Assembly: GCA_029288475.1 (NCBI GenBank)
Contig: JARIHA010000154.1
Location: 1 to 8,926 of the forward strand
DNA from: Candidatus Tayloriibacteriota bacterium
GTDB taxonomy: Bacteria; Patescibacteriota; Minisyncoccia; Phycocordibacterales; JARIHA01
Reading direction: 5' to 3'
Length of the DNA stretch: 8,926 nt
Shown here one piece after another: positions 1 through 6,100 of this stretch (positions are counted from its first letter, which is position 1; the number at the start of each line of letters is the position of its first letter). The position numbers were made by a program, and so were the translations under genes. Below the pieces are notes generated by a model. That model was not told the DNA's origin, searched no databases, and saw only the letters and a list, made by a program, of their open reading frames with translations.

Positions 1-20
1 GAGATGTGTATAAGAGACAG
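1..20 (+). other. Residual Nextera/Tn5 mosaic-end sequencing adapter
   Basis: Positions 2-20 read AGATGTGTATAAGAGACAG, the exact 19-base Tn5 mosaic end used in Nextera libraries, and the G at position 1 matches the preceding base of the Nextera read 2 adapter. This is library sequence left at a contig end, not genome. It puts an in-frame TAA (11-13) before the first gene, so that stop must not be taken as the biological boundary of the gene. Confidence 0.95.
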
Positions 21-529
21 CGCCAGAGAGAATTTCATCTCGTAAGATTGCGAATGTGTTTTACTCAACGGAAAGCGGTAAATTTTTTTATGAAGGTCAG
101 AACGCCTTGAACGTAATAGCAGATTTTCGATCAAGATTTAATCAATCCAAATCGAGCAAGAAGATCTTTGCAGGAAGGACTGCACATAATCCAGGAGGTT
201 CTCGCTCCATTGTCCGAGGAACAGTAAAAGTAATCAGTCGAAACTATGGCAATGACAATGATAAAAGCGAGATGAGAAAAAAGATGAAGGAAATGAAGAA
301 TGGCGAGATCCTTGTTTCAGAGACAACTGAGCCTGAGCTTATGGAAGCACTCAGAAAAGCGTCGGCGATTGTCACGGATCTCGGCGGCATGCTTTCTCAC
401 GCCGCCATCACTTCACGCGAACTAGATATTCCGTGTGTCGTGGCAACAGGCGATGCCAGCAAAAAGCTTCGCGATGGTGATCTGATAGAAGTAAACGCAG
501 ATAAGGGAATTGTAACGGTCATTGCCTAA
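21..529 (+). CDS. PEP-utilising (PEP-synthase/RPH-like) protein, C-terminal fragment with swivel His domain
   Basis: The reading frame is open from the adapter junction to TAA at 527-529, about 168 residues, so this is the 3' end of a gene cut by the contig edge. The GTG at 56 is most likely an internal Val, not a start. The last ~80 residues form the PEP-utiliser mobile domain: GEILVSETTEPE, then GGMLSHAAITSREL, with the phosphorylatable His encoded at 398-400, then DIPCVV and the closing DGDLIEVNADKG strands. The protein ends right after this domain, so no PEP/pyruvate TIM barrel follows; that layout fits rifampicin phosphotransferase-like dikinases rather than true PEP synthase. The stretch before the His domain (GKFFYEG region) resembles the equivalent part of the protein at 1583-3019, so the two look like paralogues. 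The substrate is unknown. Domain call is firm; the full-length architecture is inferred. Confidence 0.88.
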
Positions 530-553
530 AGGCTTTTTTCACTGCGCAATTCA

Positions 554-562
554 TGCTAGAGT
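554..562 (+). promoter_or_regulatory. Candidate extended -10 promoter for the ATP-grasp gene
   Basis: TGCTAGAGT has the TGn extension plus a four-of-six match to TATAAT, and resembles TGCTATACT (3873) and TGCTATAAT (4973) ahead of other genes here. It lies 33 bases before the ATG at 596. No convincing -35 is seen. A second AT-rich candidate, TATTAT at 569-574, cannot be excluded. Confidence 0.4.
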
Positions 563-595
563 GATAAGTATTATAAGCATTAAGAATTGCGCCAT

Positions 596-1579
596 ATGCC
601 ACTCACGCTTCCATTCAACAAGCTCGGGAGAAATGACGCGCCAATTGCTGGAGGAAAGGGCGCATCTCTGGGAGAAATGACTCAATCGGGTATCCCGGTG
701 CCTGGAGGTTTTGTAGTGCTCTCTGAATCGTTTGAGCAATTTATCCGCGAGACCAAACTGATCGTAGAGATTGATTCGATTCTTCATAAGGTCAATCATA
801 AGGAAATTCAAACCGTTGAAAATGCGTCTGAGGTTATCCGTGCGCTCATTCTTCAGCAGGAAATGCCGGATGATATTAAGAAAGACATTGTCGCGCAATT
901 CAAAAAGCTCGGGGCTCCCTTTGTGGCTGTACGTTCTTCAGCCACTGCAGAGGATGGTGCTACTGCAGCATGGGCAGGCCAGCTTGAGTCGTATCTCAAT
1001 ACTACGGAAGATGATCTCTTGGAAAAAGTGAAGCTCTGCTGGTCTTCATTGTTCACTCCACGCGCTATTTTCTACCGTTTTGAAAAAGGTCTTCATGATA
1101 CAAAGATTTCCGTGGCAGTGGTGGTGCAAAAAATGGTTGATTCAGAAGTGTCAGGCATTGCTTTCTCGGTGCACCCGGTTACACAGGATTACAATCAGCT
1201 CATTATTGAAGCGGGATTTGGCCTTGGTGAGTCAATCGTTTCTGGACAAGTAACTCCCGACTCATACGTGGTAGAAAAGAATCCTTTCTCGATACTCGAT
1301 ATAAATGTATCAACTCAGGAAAGAGGATTGTATCGTGCAGAAAAGCCAGACGCTGAAGGGCACCGCAATGAATGGCGTGACATTGCAGAACCGCGAGCTT
1401 CTTCCCAAGTACTTACTAGCGAGCAGATTCTCGAACTTTCAAAGATTATTCTCGGAATAGAGAAACACTATGGTTTCCCTTGTGACATTGAATGGGCCTT
1501 TGAAGCTGGAAAATTCTATATTGTACAAAGCAGACCGATAACTACACTTACAGCTGAGCAGGATAAGGCAGGAAAATAA
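596..1579 (+). CDS. PEP-synthase/RPH-like ATP-grasp domain protein (stand-alone nucleotide-binding half)
   Basis: This 327-residue protein is almost exactly the PPDK N-terminal ATP-binding domain (pyruvate phosphate dikinase, PEP/pyruvate-binding family) and nothing else. Visible motifs: GGKGASLGEM (19-28), AVRSSATAEDG (111-121), WAGQ (126-129, where SFAGQ is usual), FSVHPVTQD (190-198), EAGFGLGESIVSGQVTPDSY (205-224), CDIEWAFE (296-303) and QSRPIT (311-316), which closes the ATP-grasp active site. In the family this domain uses ATP to phosphorylate a His on a swivelling domain. That His domain is missing here but is encoded by the next gene, three bases downstream and in the same frame, so the two products probably act as one enzyme. 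I chose ATG 596 over the in-frame TTG at 587 because family N-termini begin close to the GGKG motif. No Shine-Dalgarno site is visible. Whether the substrate is pyruvate, a drug or something else cannot be read from this domain. Confidence 0.9.
   Translation: MPLTLPFNKLGRNDAPIAGGKGASLGEMTQSGIPVPGGFVVLSESFEQFIRETKLIVEIDSILHKVNHKEIQTVENASEVIRALILQQEMPDDIKKDIVAQFKKLGAPFVAVRSSATAEDGATAAWAGQLESYLNTTEDDLLEKVKLCWSSLFTPRAIFYRFEKGLHDTKISVAVVVQKMVDSEVSGIAFSVHPVTQDYNQLIIEAGFGLGESIVSGQVTPDSYVVEKNPFSILDINVSTQERGLYRAEKPDAEGHRNEWRDIAEPRASSQVLTSEQILELSKIILGIEKHYGFPCDIEWAFEAGKFYIVQSRPITTLTAEQDKAGK
1570..1575 (+). promoter_or_regulatory. Shine-Dalgarno site for the His-domain gene
   Basis: AGGAAA lies seven bases before the ATG at 1583, inside the last codons of the upstream gene. 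It is one of the few plausible ribosome binding sites in the window. It supports true initiation at 1583, and so two separate polypeptides made from one transcript. Confidence 0.55.
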
Positions 1580-1582
1580 TAA

Positions 1583-3019
1583 ATGACAGAAAACAGGCCG
1601 AATAAGCTCATAGCAGAATTTGCAAAAAGGCTGGGCGATGACCCTGTTACACTTTTACGTGGCCCGCTTTCACCCCTGATGATCGGCATTCCTTGGTCAC
1701 GTGATCCGAATAAGGTATTTTCTTTTCTGATCATACAAAAAGGACGCGATAGTTTCTGGGCATTTAGCGAGTCTATTTATTTTGGCTTTGCCAAAGAAAT
1801 GTTTGCTCAATACCTGAAGAAGGAAGTAACAATCAAAGAACTACGCAATCGATATGATGTTTTTAACGATAAAGTAGAGAAAATTTACTCTTTAACCAGA
1901 ACGAAAGAATTGTCTTTGGCAACCGATGAAGAACTTACTGAGTTGATGACTCAAGCAGAAGGAATATTAAGAGAAGTAGACGAAACGTTGTATATGGAAA
2001 CGTTTGATGTGCCAATTGCGCTCTCTGTCCTTGGAACTGATAAAGAACAATTTCTAAAGCAGATCTGGGAACAGGCAACCCATCCCACTTTCATGTCTTT
2101 TGAAGGACGCAGGCTTGGACATATCCTTTCTGTCACTCAAGATATTTCAAGTGATTCGCCAATTGCGCTTTCTCTTATAAAATCTGTCAGGTATATTTAT
2201 ACCGATTATATTTCTACTAAAGATGATAAATACATTGAGCAACAGATCAGAGAAATTATAAATTTAAAACAAGAAAAGTTATTAGAATTTAAGAAAACTG
2301 AAGGTGAAGTAGAAAGGAGAAAGGCCGAGCACAAGGATTGGCGGAAAAGTCTCAATGACGATGAGCTTTATATCGTTGAGTTCATACAGCTCGTAATGGA
2401 ACTCCGCGATATTCGCAAAGATCCAATTTCAAAGATAGGCGTTATCTTCCAGGAAATTGCTGATCAAATGATTCAGCGTGCAGGGATTCCGATTGAGATG
2501 AACTACGCTCTTACTCCTTCAGAATATCGAAATGGTGTAGCGTATCTTCGAGAAAACAAAGAGAACATCTTGAAAAGAAAGAATGGCTTTATGTTCTTTT
2601 TTGATAATGAGGATAAACCAATCGTTGAACTTGGTAACTTTGATTCTTTTCTCAAGGAATTTGAAGAAACAGTTTTAAAAAAAGAAACAAGAGGTGAACG
2701 AGATCAGATTCGCGGACAGGTTGCAAATAAAGGGAAAGTAATTGGCAGGGTGCGTGTAGTTCTCGATCCTCAGCATTATAAGGGTTTTGAAACGGGAGAT
2801 GTTTTGGTTACCAGCATGACTCGCCCAGAATTCGTTCCTTTGATGAAAATGGCCGGAGGAGTGATTACCAATGAAGGGGGAATTACTTGTCATGCTGCTA
2901 TCGTTTCTCGTGAGTTAAATATTCCCTGTATTATCGGCACCAAGAATGCTACGCGTATTCTAAAAGACGGAGATATGGTGGAGGTAGATGCAATGATTGG
3001 ACTGATTACACTTTTGTAA
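1583..3019 (+). CDS. PEP-utilising protein: helical middle domain plus C-terminal swivel His domain (partner of the ATP-grasp protein)
   Basis: The product is 478 residues. Residues 1 to ~375 form a mostly charged, probably helical region including a Glu/Lys-rich stretch around 215-250; I recognise no catalytic motif there. Residues ~385-478 are the PEP-utiliser mobile domain: GQVANKGKVIGRVRVV, GDVLVTSMTRPEFVPLM, then GGITCHAAIVSREL with the phospho-acceptor His437, NIPCIIGT and DGDMVEVDAMIG. The chain stops there, so it lacks the C-terminal TIM barrel that binds PEP/pyruvate in PEP synthase and PPDK. ATP-grasp, then a ~380-residue middle, then His domain is the order of rifampicin phosphotransferase; here the ATP-grasp part is a separate gene ending at 1579. 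The middle domain would carry the acceptor substrate site by analogy, but its substrate is unknown and rifamycin is not implied. TAA TAA precedes the ATG in the same frame, with an AGGAAA ribosome site. The His-domain call is strong; the RPH-like role is inferred. Confidence 0.87.
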   Translation: MTENRPNKLIAEFAKRLGDDPVTLLRGPLSPLMIGIPWSRDPNKVFSFLIIQKGRDSFWAFSESIYFGFAKEMFAQYLKKEVTIKELRNRYDVFNDKVEKIYSLTRTKELSLATDEELTELMTQAEGILREVDETLYMETFDVPIALSVLGTDKEQFLKQIWEQATHPTFMSFEGRRLGHILSVTQDISSDSPIALSLIKSVRYIYTDYISTKDDKYIEQQIREIINLKQEKLLEFKKTEGEVERRKAEHKDWRKSLNDDELYIVEFIQLVMELRDIRKDPISKIGVIFQEIADQMIQRAGIPIEMNYALTPSEYRNGVAYLRENKENILKRKNGFMFFFDNEDKPIVELGNFDSFLKEFEETVLKKETRGERDQIRGQVANKGKVIGRVRVVLDPQHYKGFETGDVLVTSMTRPEFVPLMKMAGGVITNEGGITCHAAIVSRELNIPCIIGTKNATRILKDGDMVEVDAMIGLITLL

Positions 3020-3020
3020 T

Positions 3021-3048
3021 AAAAAACCCGCTCCTGGTGTGGCGCGGG
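3021..3048 (-). terminator. Intrinsic terminator of the histidine phosphatase gene
   Basis: On the minus strand a GC hairpin is followed by six T. The arms are 3027-3034 and 3041-3048: five GC pairs, one T/C mismatch, two more GC pairs, and a six-base loop at 3035-3040. The T-run is the complement of AAAAAA at 3021-3026. It lies between the convergent ends of the dikinase gene and the phosphatase gene. On the plus strand no T-run follows, so it serves mainly the minus-strand transcript. Confidence 0.82.
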
Positions 3049-3078
3049 GGTGTTGGCTGTTTAAAGCCCGATTTGTTC

Positions 3079-3759
3079 TTAGGCGTGAGCGAGCTCGTGG
3101 TGAAGCTCTGCCTGTTGCGGTTCGGGCTTCGGCAGGAGTTCACAGTGGCCATTGCTGTTGGCATCAATCTTGAGATGAAGGCAGCTTCCTTCGGAAAGAT
3201 TTGTCTCAAGCGCCATTCTTTGTACTTGCGCAAACCCAAGATGTTCTCCAATGTAAGAATTGAGGGCCCAGAGGAGGAACTCCAAGGTGACAGCATGACC
3301 AACAATCATCACGGCAGGTCCTTTTAAATCCTTGTCCAAGATAATCTGAAGAATGTGCTGGAGGGCATTCTGGGCAAAGATTTTCATTTCATCGGTTTTC
3401 TTGTGCTGGAAGTATCCCTCGTTCAGAGGTACGTAACCCAGCTCACTTAGAACCGAGGTTATTGGATTATTGGGCGATTTCTCTGATCCGAGCGAACCGA
3501 AAACAATGGGTTCATGGTACCCGAGGCGCTGCAGGGTACTTGTGTCAGCCAGATGAGGTGATGAATACACCACGTCAAATTGGGTCTCCTGGAAAAGAAG
3601 ACGCAGTGTCTGAATTTGCTTGATACCTTCCGCTACAAGAAAGCGGAGATGCTCAGGCCTTTTCCCATCGTTGGGACTGATCTGGCCATGGCGCAGGAAG
3701 ACGAATTGACTGCCGCGAAGGATTTCCATGACAGTTTCGTGACGGAGAGGAGTGTTCAT
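3079..3759 (-). CDS. Histidine phosphatase superfamily (phosphoglycerate-mutase-like) protein, divergent
   Basis: The protein has 226 residues, a usual size for branch 1 of the superfamily. FVFLRHGQ (19-26) carries the RHG signature with the phospho-acceptor His24, and VGHAVTLEF (153-160) carries the second active-site His155. The middle motif reads YSSPHLADTS (65-74), where the family usually has SSPxxRAxxT, so the conserved Arg is replaced and activity may be altered. The C-terminal ~25 residues form a Pro/Glu/His-rich tail. No signal peptide is seen, so it is probably cytoplasmic. Start at 3759 is supported by the promoter at 3816-3845; ATG at 3729 (Met11) is an alternative that still keeps the RHG motif. 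No Shine-Dalgarno site is visible. By eye the gene is richer in G+C than both neighbours, which may mean different codon pressure or acquisition. The substrate is unknown; the family includes phosphosugar and protein phosphatases such as SixA. Confidence 0.85.
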   Translation of the reverse strand: MNTPLRHETVMEILRGSQFVFLRHGQISPNDGKRPEHLRFLVAEGIKQIQTLRLLFQETQFDVVYSSPHLADTSTLQRLGYHEPIVFGSLGSEKSPNNPITSVLSELGYVPLNEGYFQHKKTDEMKIFAQNALQHILQIILDKDLKGPAVMIVGHAVTLEFLLWALNSYIGEHLGFAQVQRMALETNLSEGSCLHLKIDANSNGHCELLPKPEPQQAELHHELAHA

Positions 3760-3815
3760 AAGTAAGCTGTAGAACCGAAGTTATTGGTTTTTAAAAGGGC
3801 GATAAAGCCAAAAAT

Positions 3816-3845
3816 ATTCTACATTGTAAAGTATGAAGATGTCAA
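3816..3845 (-). promoter_or_regulatory. Sigma-70-type promoter of the histidine phosphatase gene
   Basis: Read on the minus strand, a perfect -35 TTGACA (3840-3845) is followed after 18 bases by -10 TAGAAT (3816-3821, five of six matches). Transcription would begin near 3808, giving a leader of roughly 50 bases before the ATG at 3759. It is divergent from the GH18 gene promoter at 3873-3881, about 30 bases away, so the two may share a regulatory region. Confidence 0.65.
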
Positions 3846-3872
3846 TGTTTCATAGGCCGGTACAGGCTAATC

Positions 3873-3881
3873 TGCTATACT
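3873..3881 (+). promoter_or_regulatory. Extended -10 promoter, near-leaderless, for the GH18 gene
   Basis: TGCTATACT contains the TGn extension and -10 TATACT (3876-3881, five of six). The ATG at 3889 begins eight bases after the -10 box, right where transcription should start, so the mRNA is probably leaderless or nearly so. No clear -35 is seen, as is usual for extended -10 promoters. Confidence 0.65.
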
Positions 3882-3888
3882 CTTGAGT

Positions 3889-4980
3889 ATGAATCTCAAG
3901 AGTTTGAAAGTCTTATTTTCTCTTATGGCAATCGTCGGATTGTCTACTTCATTTTTTTCACCAGTATTCGCGGCGACCAAGACTTCTACTACAACTGCTC
4001 AGACTAAAGCAGTAAAAGTATCAAAACCATATCAATACACCCGCATCTTTTATTATCGTGAAGGTAAAAATGCCAGAAAGGCCTTTCTTGCTCATCCTGA
4101 AGTAGTGGATGTCTTTGCTCCGCAGTCTTACTCAATTGATAAAAGCGGAATTGTCGAAGGAAGCGTTGCTCCAGATCTGCTCGCCTTTGCCAAAGCCAAC
4201 AATATTAGGGTTATGCCTCTGGTTACCAATAAAATGTTTAGTCAGACTGCTAGTCAATCTTTTCTTGATGACCCTCAGCTTCAGGATTATGCGATAAATC
4301 AGCTCGTTGCTGAGGCACAGAAACAGGGATATTGGGGATGGCAGGTAGACTTTGAGCAGATTGATTTTTCTTATCGGGATAAGTTCTCTGCGTTCATTGC
4401 CAAATTTTCATCAGAATTAAAAAAATATGCTCTGATAAGCAGTGTAGCGGTGGTTGCGCAAACTACTGGTGATTCGACGCAATATAAAAAAAGTCTGTGG
4501 CAAAATGTTATCGGTGTCTACGATTATGCGTCGCTTGGTGTAAGTGCCGATATTGTAAGCATCATGTCTTATGATGATCCAGATTCCGGTGGGCCAGTCA
4601 CTCGCTATAGCTGGTTTAAAAAAGTGATCCAATACAGCATCAGTCTTATTCCAGAGCATAAGGTTTCTATCGGCTTCGGCCTCTATTATTGGCAATGGAA
4701 CACTGATTCGGGCAAGCGAGTAGGTATTGGTGGTTATGACGGTATCAATACTGTTCTTACTGCTCATAAGGCCGCAGTGACTACCTACGATGCAAATCAA
4801 CATGCTCCTTATATCCGCTATACAAGTAAAGGAAAGCATTATTTGCTTTGGTATGAGAATGGAAAAAGCGTGCAGGAAAAGCTCGATTTGATGCAAAAAT
4901 ATGGCCTCAATGGATTTTCTGCGTGGTCGCTTGGTCTTGAGGTGCCGAGTGTTTACCCAGTGATAAAAAAGGTGCTATAA
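3889..4980 (+). CDS. Secreted glycoside hydrolase family 18 protein (YaaH/SleL-like)
   Basis: The protein has 363 residues. Residues 1-28 form a signal peptide (Lys-containing n-region, hydrophobic core, SPVFA cut site), followed by a Thr/Lys-rich linker to about 46. The rest is a GH18 barrel: YTRIFYY at 50-56 for the first strand, VDVFAPQSYSID (73-84), and IRVMPLVTN (106-114). The catalytic strand reads GYWGWQVDFEQID (147-159), keeping the essential DxE pair (Asp154, general acid Glu156). Later come DIVSIMSYDD (221-230) with its Met-x-x-Tyr-Asp, VSIGFGLYYWQW (259-270), and GFSAWSLG (342-349) with the barrel-closing Trp. Spore-germination YaaH-type enzymes cut peptidoglycan or chitin-like glycans; here a role in cell wall turnover or attack on host polymers is inference. 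The first Asp of DxxDxDxE is a Trp. Start ATG 3889 fits the promoter and signal peptide better than the in-frame TTG at 3883. No LysM or other wall-binding domain is present. Confidence 0.85.
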   Translation: MNLKSLKVLFSLMAIVGLSTSFFSPVFAATKTSTTTAQTKAVKVSKPYQYTRIFYYREGKNARKAFLAHPEVVDVFAPQSYSIDKSGIVEGSVAPDLLAFAKANNIRVMPLVTNKMFSQTASQSFLDDPQLQDYAINQLVAEAQKQGYWGWQVDFEQIDFSYRDKFSAFIAKFSSELKKYALISSVAVVAQTTGDSTQYKKSLWQNVIGVYDYASLGVSADIVSIMSYDDPDSGGPVTRYSWFKKVIQYSISLIPEHKVSIGFGLYYWQWNTDSGKRVGIGGYDGINTVLTAHKAAVTTYDANQHAPYIRYTSKGKHYLLWYENGKSVQEKLDLMQKYGLNGFSAWSLGLEVPSVYPVIKKVL

Positions 4981-4981
4981 T
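4973..4981 (+). promoter_or_regulatory. Extended -10 promoter overlapping the GH18 stop codon
   Basis: TGCTATAAT is a perfect extended -10; its TATAAT (4976-4981) contains the TAA stop (4978-4980) of the GH18 gene. A weak -35, TTTACC at 4952-4957 (four of six), lies 18 bases upstream. Transcription would start near 4989, about 20 bases before the ATG at 5009, so the nucleotidyltransferase probably has its own promoter. Confidence 0.65.
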
Positions 4982-5008
4982 CTTTTGTGATAATAACTGA
5001 ATGAATTT

Positions 5009-5509
5009 ATGCCAAAAACAACCAAAAAATCCAAATTAAAAACAGGCAAGACAGCAAAAAAAACAAAAATCGAGAAAGCAAAAAAAAGTCCAAAAAAGCT
5101 CGTAATGGTAAGCGGGGGATTTGATCCGGTTCATATTGGCCATGTCAGAATGTTTGAAGAAGCAAAGAAGCTTGGAGATGAGCTGGTAGTGGTTATCAAT
5201 TGTGATTCATGGCTCATTCGAAAAAAAGGAAAAAAGTTCATGTCATCCAAGGATCGCGCAGAGATCATAAAATCTTTTAGGGCAGTGGATTATGTTCATG
5301 TTCTAGAAACAGAAAGGAACGATGTTGGAGAGGCAATTGAATTATTCAAACCGGCAATTTTTGCCAATGGAGGAGACCGTAAGGCAGAAAAGGATATCCC
5401 TGAAGCTGAAGTTTGCAAGCGGCTCAATGTCACTATGATTTTTAACGTAGGTGCCGGAGGAAAGATCCGAAGTTCTTCAGATTTGCTCAGAGGATATCAG
5501 GAAGCATAA
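5009..5509 (+). CDS. HIGH-motif cytidylyltransferase-family nucleotidyltransferase with Lys-rich N-terminal tail
   Basis: The protein has 166 residues. Residues 1-30 are a basic, low-complexity tail with 14 Lys. The rest is a Rossmann-like nucleotidyltransferase: LVMVSGGFDPVHIGHVRMF (31-49) with the HxGH nucleotide-binding motif (His42-His45), LVVVINCDSW (59-68), FANGGDR (118-124), and IRSSSDLL (153-160), which matches the second signature (ISSS/ISTT) near the C-terminus. The family includes glycerol-3-phosphate cytidylyltransferase (TagD), the nucleotidyl half of HldE/RfaE and FAD synthetase; the product joins a CTP or ATP nucleotide to a phosphorylated alcohol or sugar. The exact substrate cannot be told from sequence. 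The core length matches TagD-type single-domain enzymes. No Shine-Dalgarno site is seen; the ATG at 5009 lies about 20 bases after the predicted transcription start. A later start would lose the tail, but there is no Met before the SGGFDP motif except Met33. Confidence 0.85.
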   Translation: MPKTTKKSKLKTGKTAKKTKIEKAKKSPKKLVMVSGGFDPVHIGHVRMFEEAKKLGDELVVVINCDSWLIRKKGKKFMSSKDRAEIIKSFRAVDYVHVLETERNDVGEAIELFKPAIFANGGDRKAEKDIPEAEVCKRLNVTMIFNVGAGGKIRSSSDLLRGYQEA

Positions 5510-5511
5510 TT

Positions 5512-5517
5512 TATAAT
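5512..5517 (+). promoter_or_regulatory. Possible -10 box ahead of the six-cysteine gene
   Basis: A perfect TATAAT lies just after the stop codon of the nucleotidyltransferase. If used, it would give a leader of about 120 bases before the ATG at 5645, holding the hairpin at 5578-5600. The surroundings are AT-rich, no -35 or TG extension is clear, and chance is a real possibility. Confidence 0.3.
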
Positions 5518-5577
5518 TACTTTAACTTTTCTTTACTAGGAGTTTAAGCGCTTTTTAGTATTAATTCATTAGGGAAT

Positions 5578-5600
5578 GGATCTGGAGAGGCTCCTGATCC
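5578..5600 (+). other. Hairpin between the nucleotidyltransferase and the six-cysteine gene
   Basis: GGATC (5578-5582) pairs with GATCC (5596-5600) and GGAG (5584-5587) with CTCC (5591-5594), with one T/T mismatch and a three-base loop. What follows is only moderately T-rich (GCTGTTCTTTCC), so a weak terminator for the upstream gene, a leader structure of the downstream gene, or a protein site are all possible. Confidence 0.45.
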
Positions 5601-5644
5601 GCTGTTCTTTCCTGTAATCAGAAAACTATCGACTAATTGTCCAC

Positions 5645-6094
5645 ATGAGTGCAAGAAACGATCTGTCTAGTTCAATAAGTATTTTTGCTCCACATTTGTA
5701 TTTTCTTCAAAATGGAATTCTTCGTTGCAGCCGTGAGCAAAAAAAGAGAGAGTTGCCCTATACTTCTGCTCAGTCGGGGAATACTTCTCTAATGATGCTC
5801 TACTGTGACCTGTTTACTCCTATGCTCGACTTTACGAATGAAGGTCCGCATTACCAAATCTACTGCAATGGACAGAGCAAGATCTATTTACAGGAAGAGA
5901 ATAGCTCTATTGAAGGAGGGGTGCGTGGTACGAGGCTTCTTCTTTTCGCTTCTCTTGAGGGAATTTCATGTTTAAGAATAGAAGCGAATCGATCGGGTGC
6001 AGAAAAGAAGTTGTACAGTATTTCAAAAGGGAATGACAATTGTCTGTATCGGGTCAATGGCAGGTATGTTTGCCACCATAACCTATTTTTGTAG
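5645..6094 (+). CDS. Orphan hypothetical protein with six cysteines
   Basis: I do not recognise this 149-residue protein. It has no clear signal peptide and no long hydrophobic helix. Six cysteines sit at 28, 54, 74, 109, 133 and 143, many for its size. The middle (residues 50-100) alternates polar and hydrophobic residues as in beta strands, with QIYCNGQSKIYLQEE around 71-85, and the C-terminus ends NGRYVCHHNLFL. Its reality rests on a full-length frame starting with ATG and on the strong intrinsic terminator that begins six bases after its TAG stop. It has no ribosome site and only a doubtful promoter (5512). The opposite-strand frame over its end runs through that terminator and is less likely. 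It stands alone between a nucleotidyltransferase and the surface-protein locus, so context gives no function. Confidence 0.55.
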   Translation: MSARNDLSSSISIFAPHLYFLQNGILRCSREQKKRELPYTSAQSGNTSLMMLYCDLFTPMLDFTNEGPHYQIYCNGQSKIYLQEENSSIEGGVRGTRLLLFASLEGISCLRIEANRSGAEKKLYSISKGNDNCLYRVNGRYVCHHNLFL

Positions 6095-6100
6095 TTCATT

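Noticed and set aside
56..58. GTG as the start of the first gene
   Set aside because: The frame is open upstream to the adapter and the protein is homologous to the C-terminal part of PEP-utilising proteins, so this Val is internal to a truncated gene.
524..539. Terminator after the first gene (GCC, TAAA, GGC, then six T)
   Set aside because: The T-run is good but the stem is only three base pairs, too weak to call.
551..898. 115-residue minus-strand frame over the start of the ATP-grasp gene
   Set aside because: It overlaps conserved ATP-grasp motifs on the plus strand and has no recognisable features of its own.
1577..1582. Frameshift or sequencing error splitting a single dikinase gene
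   Set aside because: The frame does not change and there are two consecutive stop codons plus a ribosome site and ATG, so a simple error is unlikely; a true split is preferred.
3006..3327. Short frames on both strands around the phosphatase end
   Set aside because: They overlap the histidine phosphatase and its terminator, and show no domain or start signal.
4417..4896. 159-residue minus-strand frame inside the GH18 gene
   Set aside because: It is fully covered by a well-supported GH18 protein with motifs across the region.
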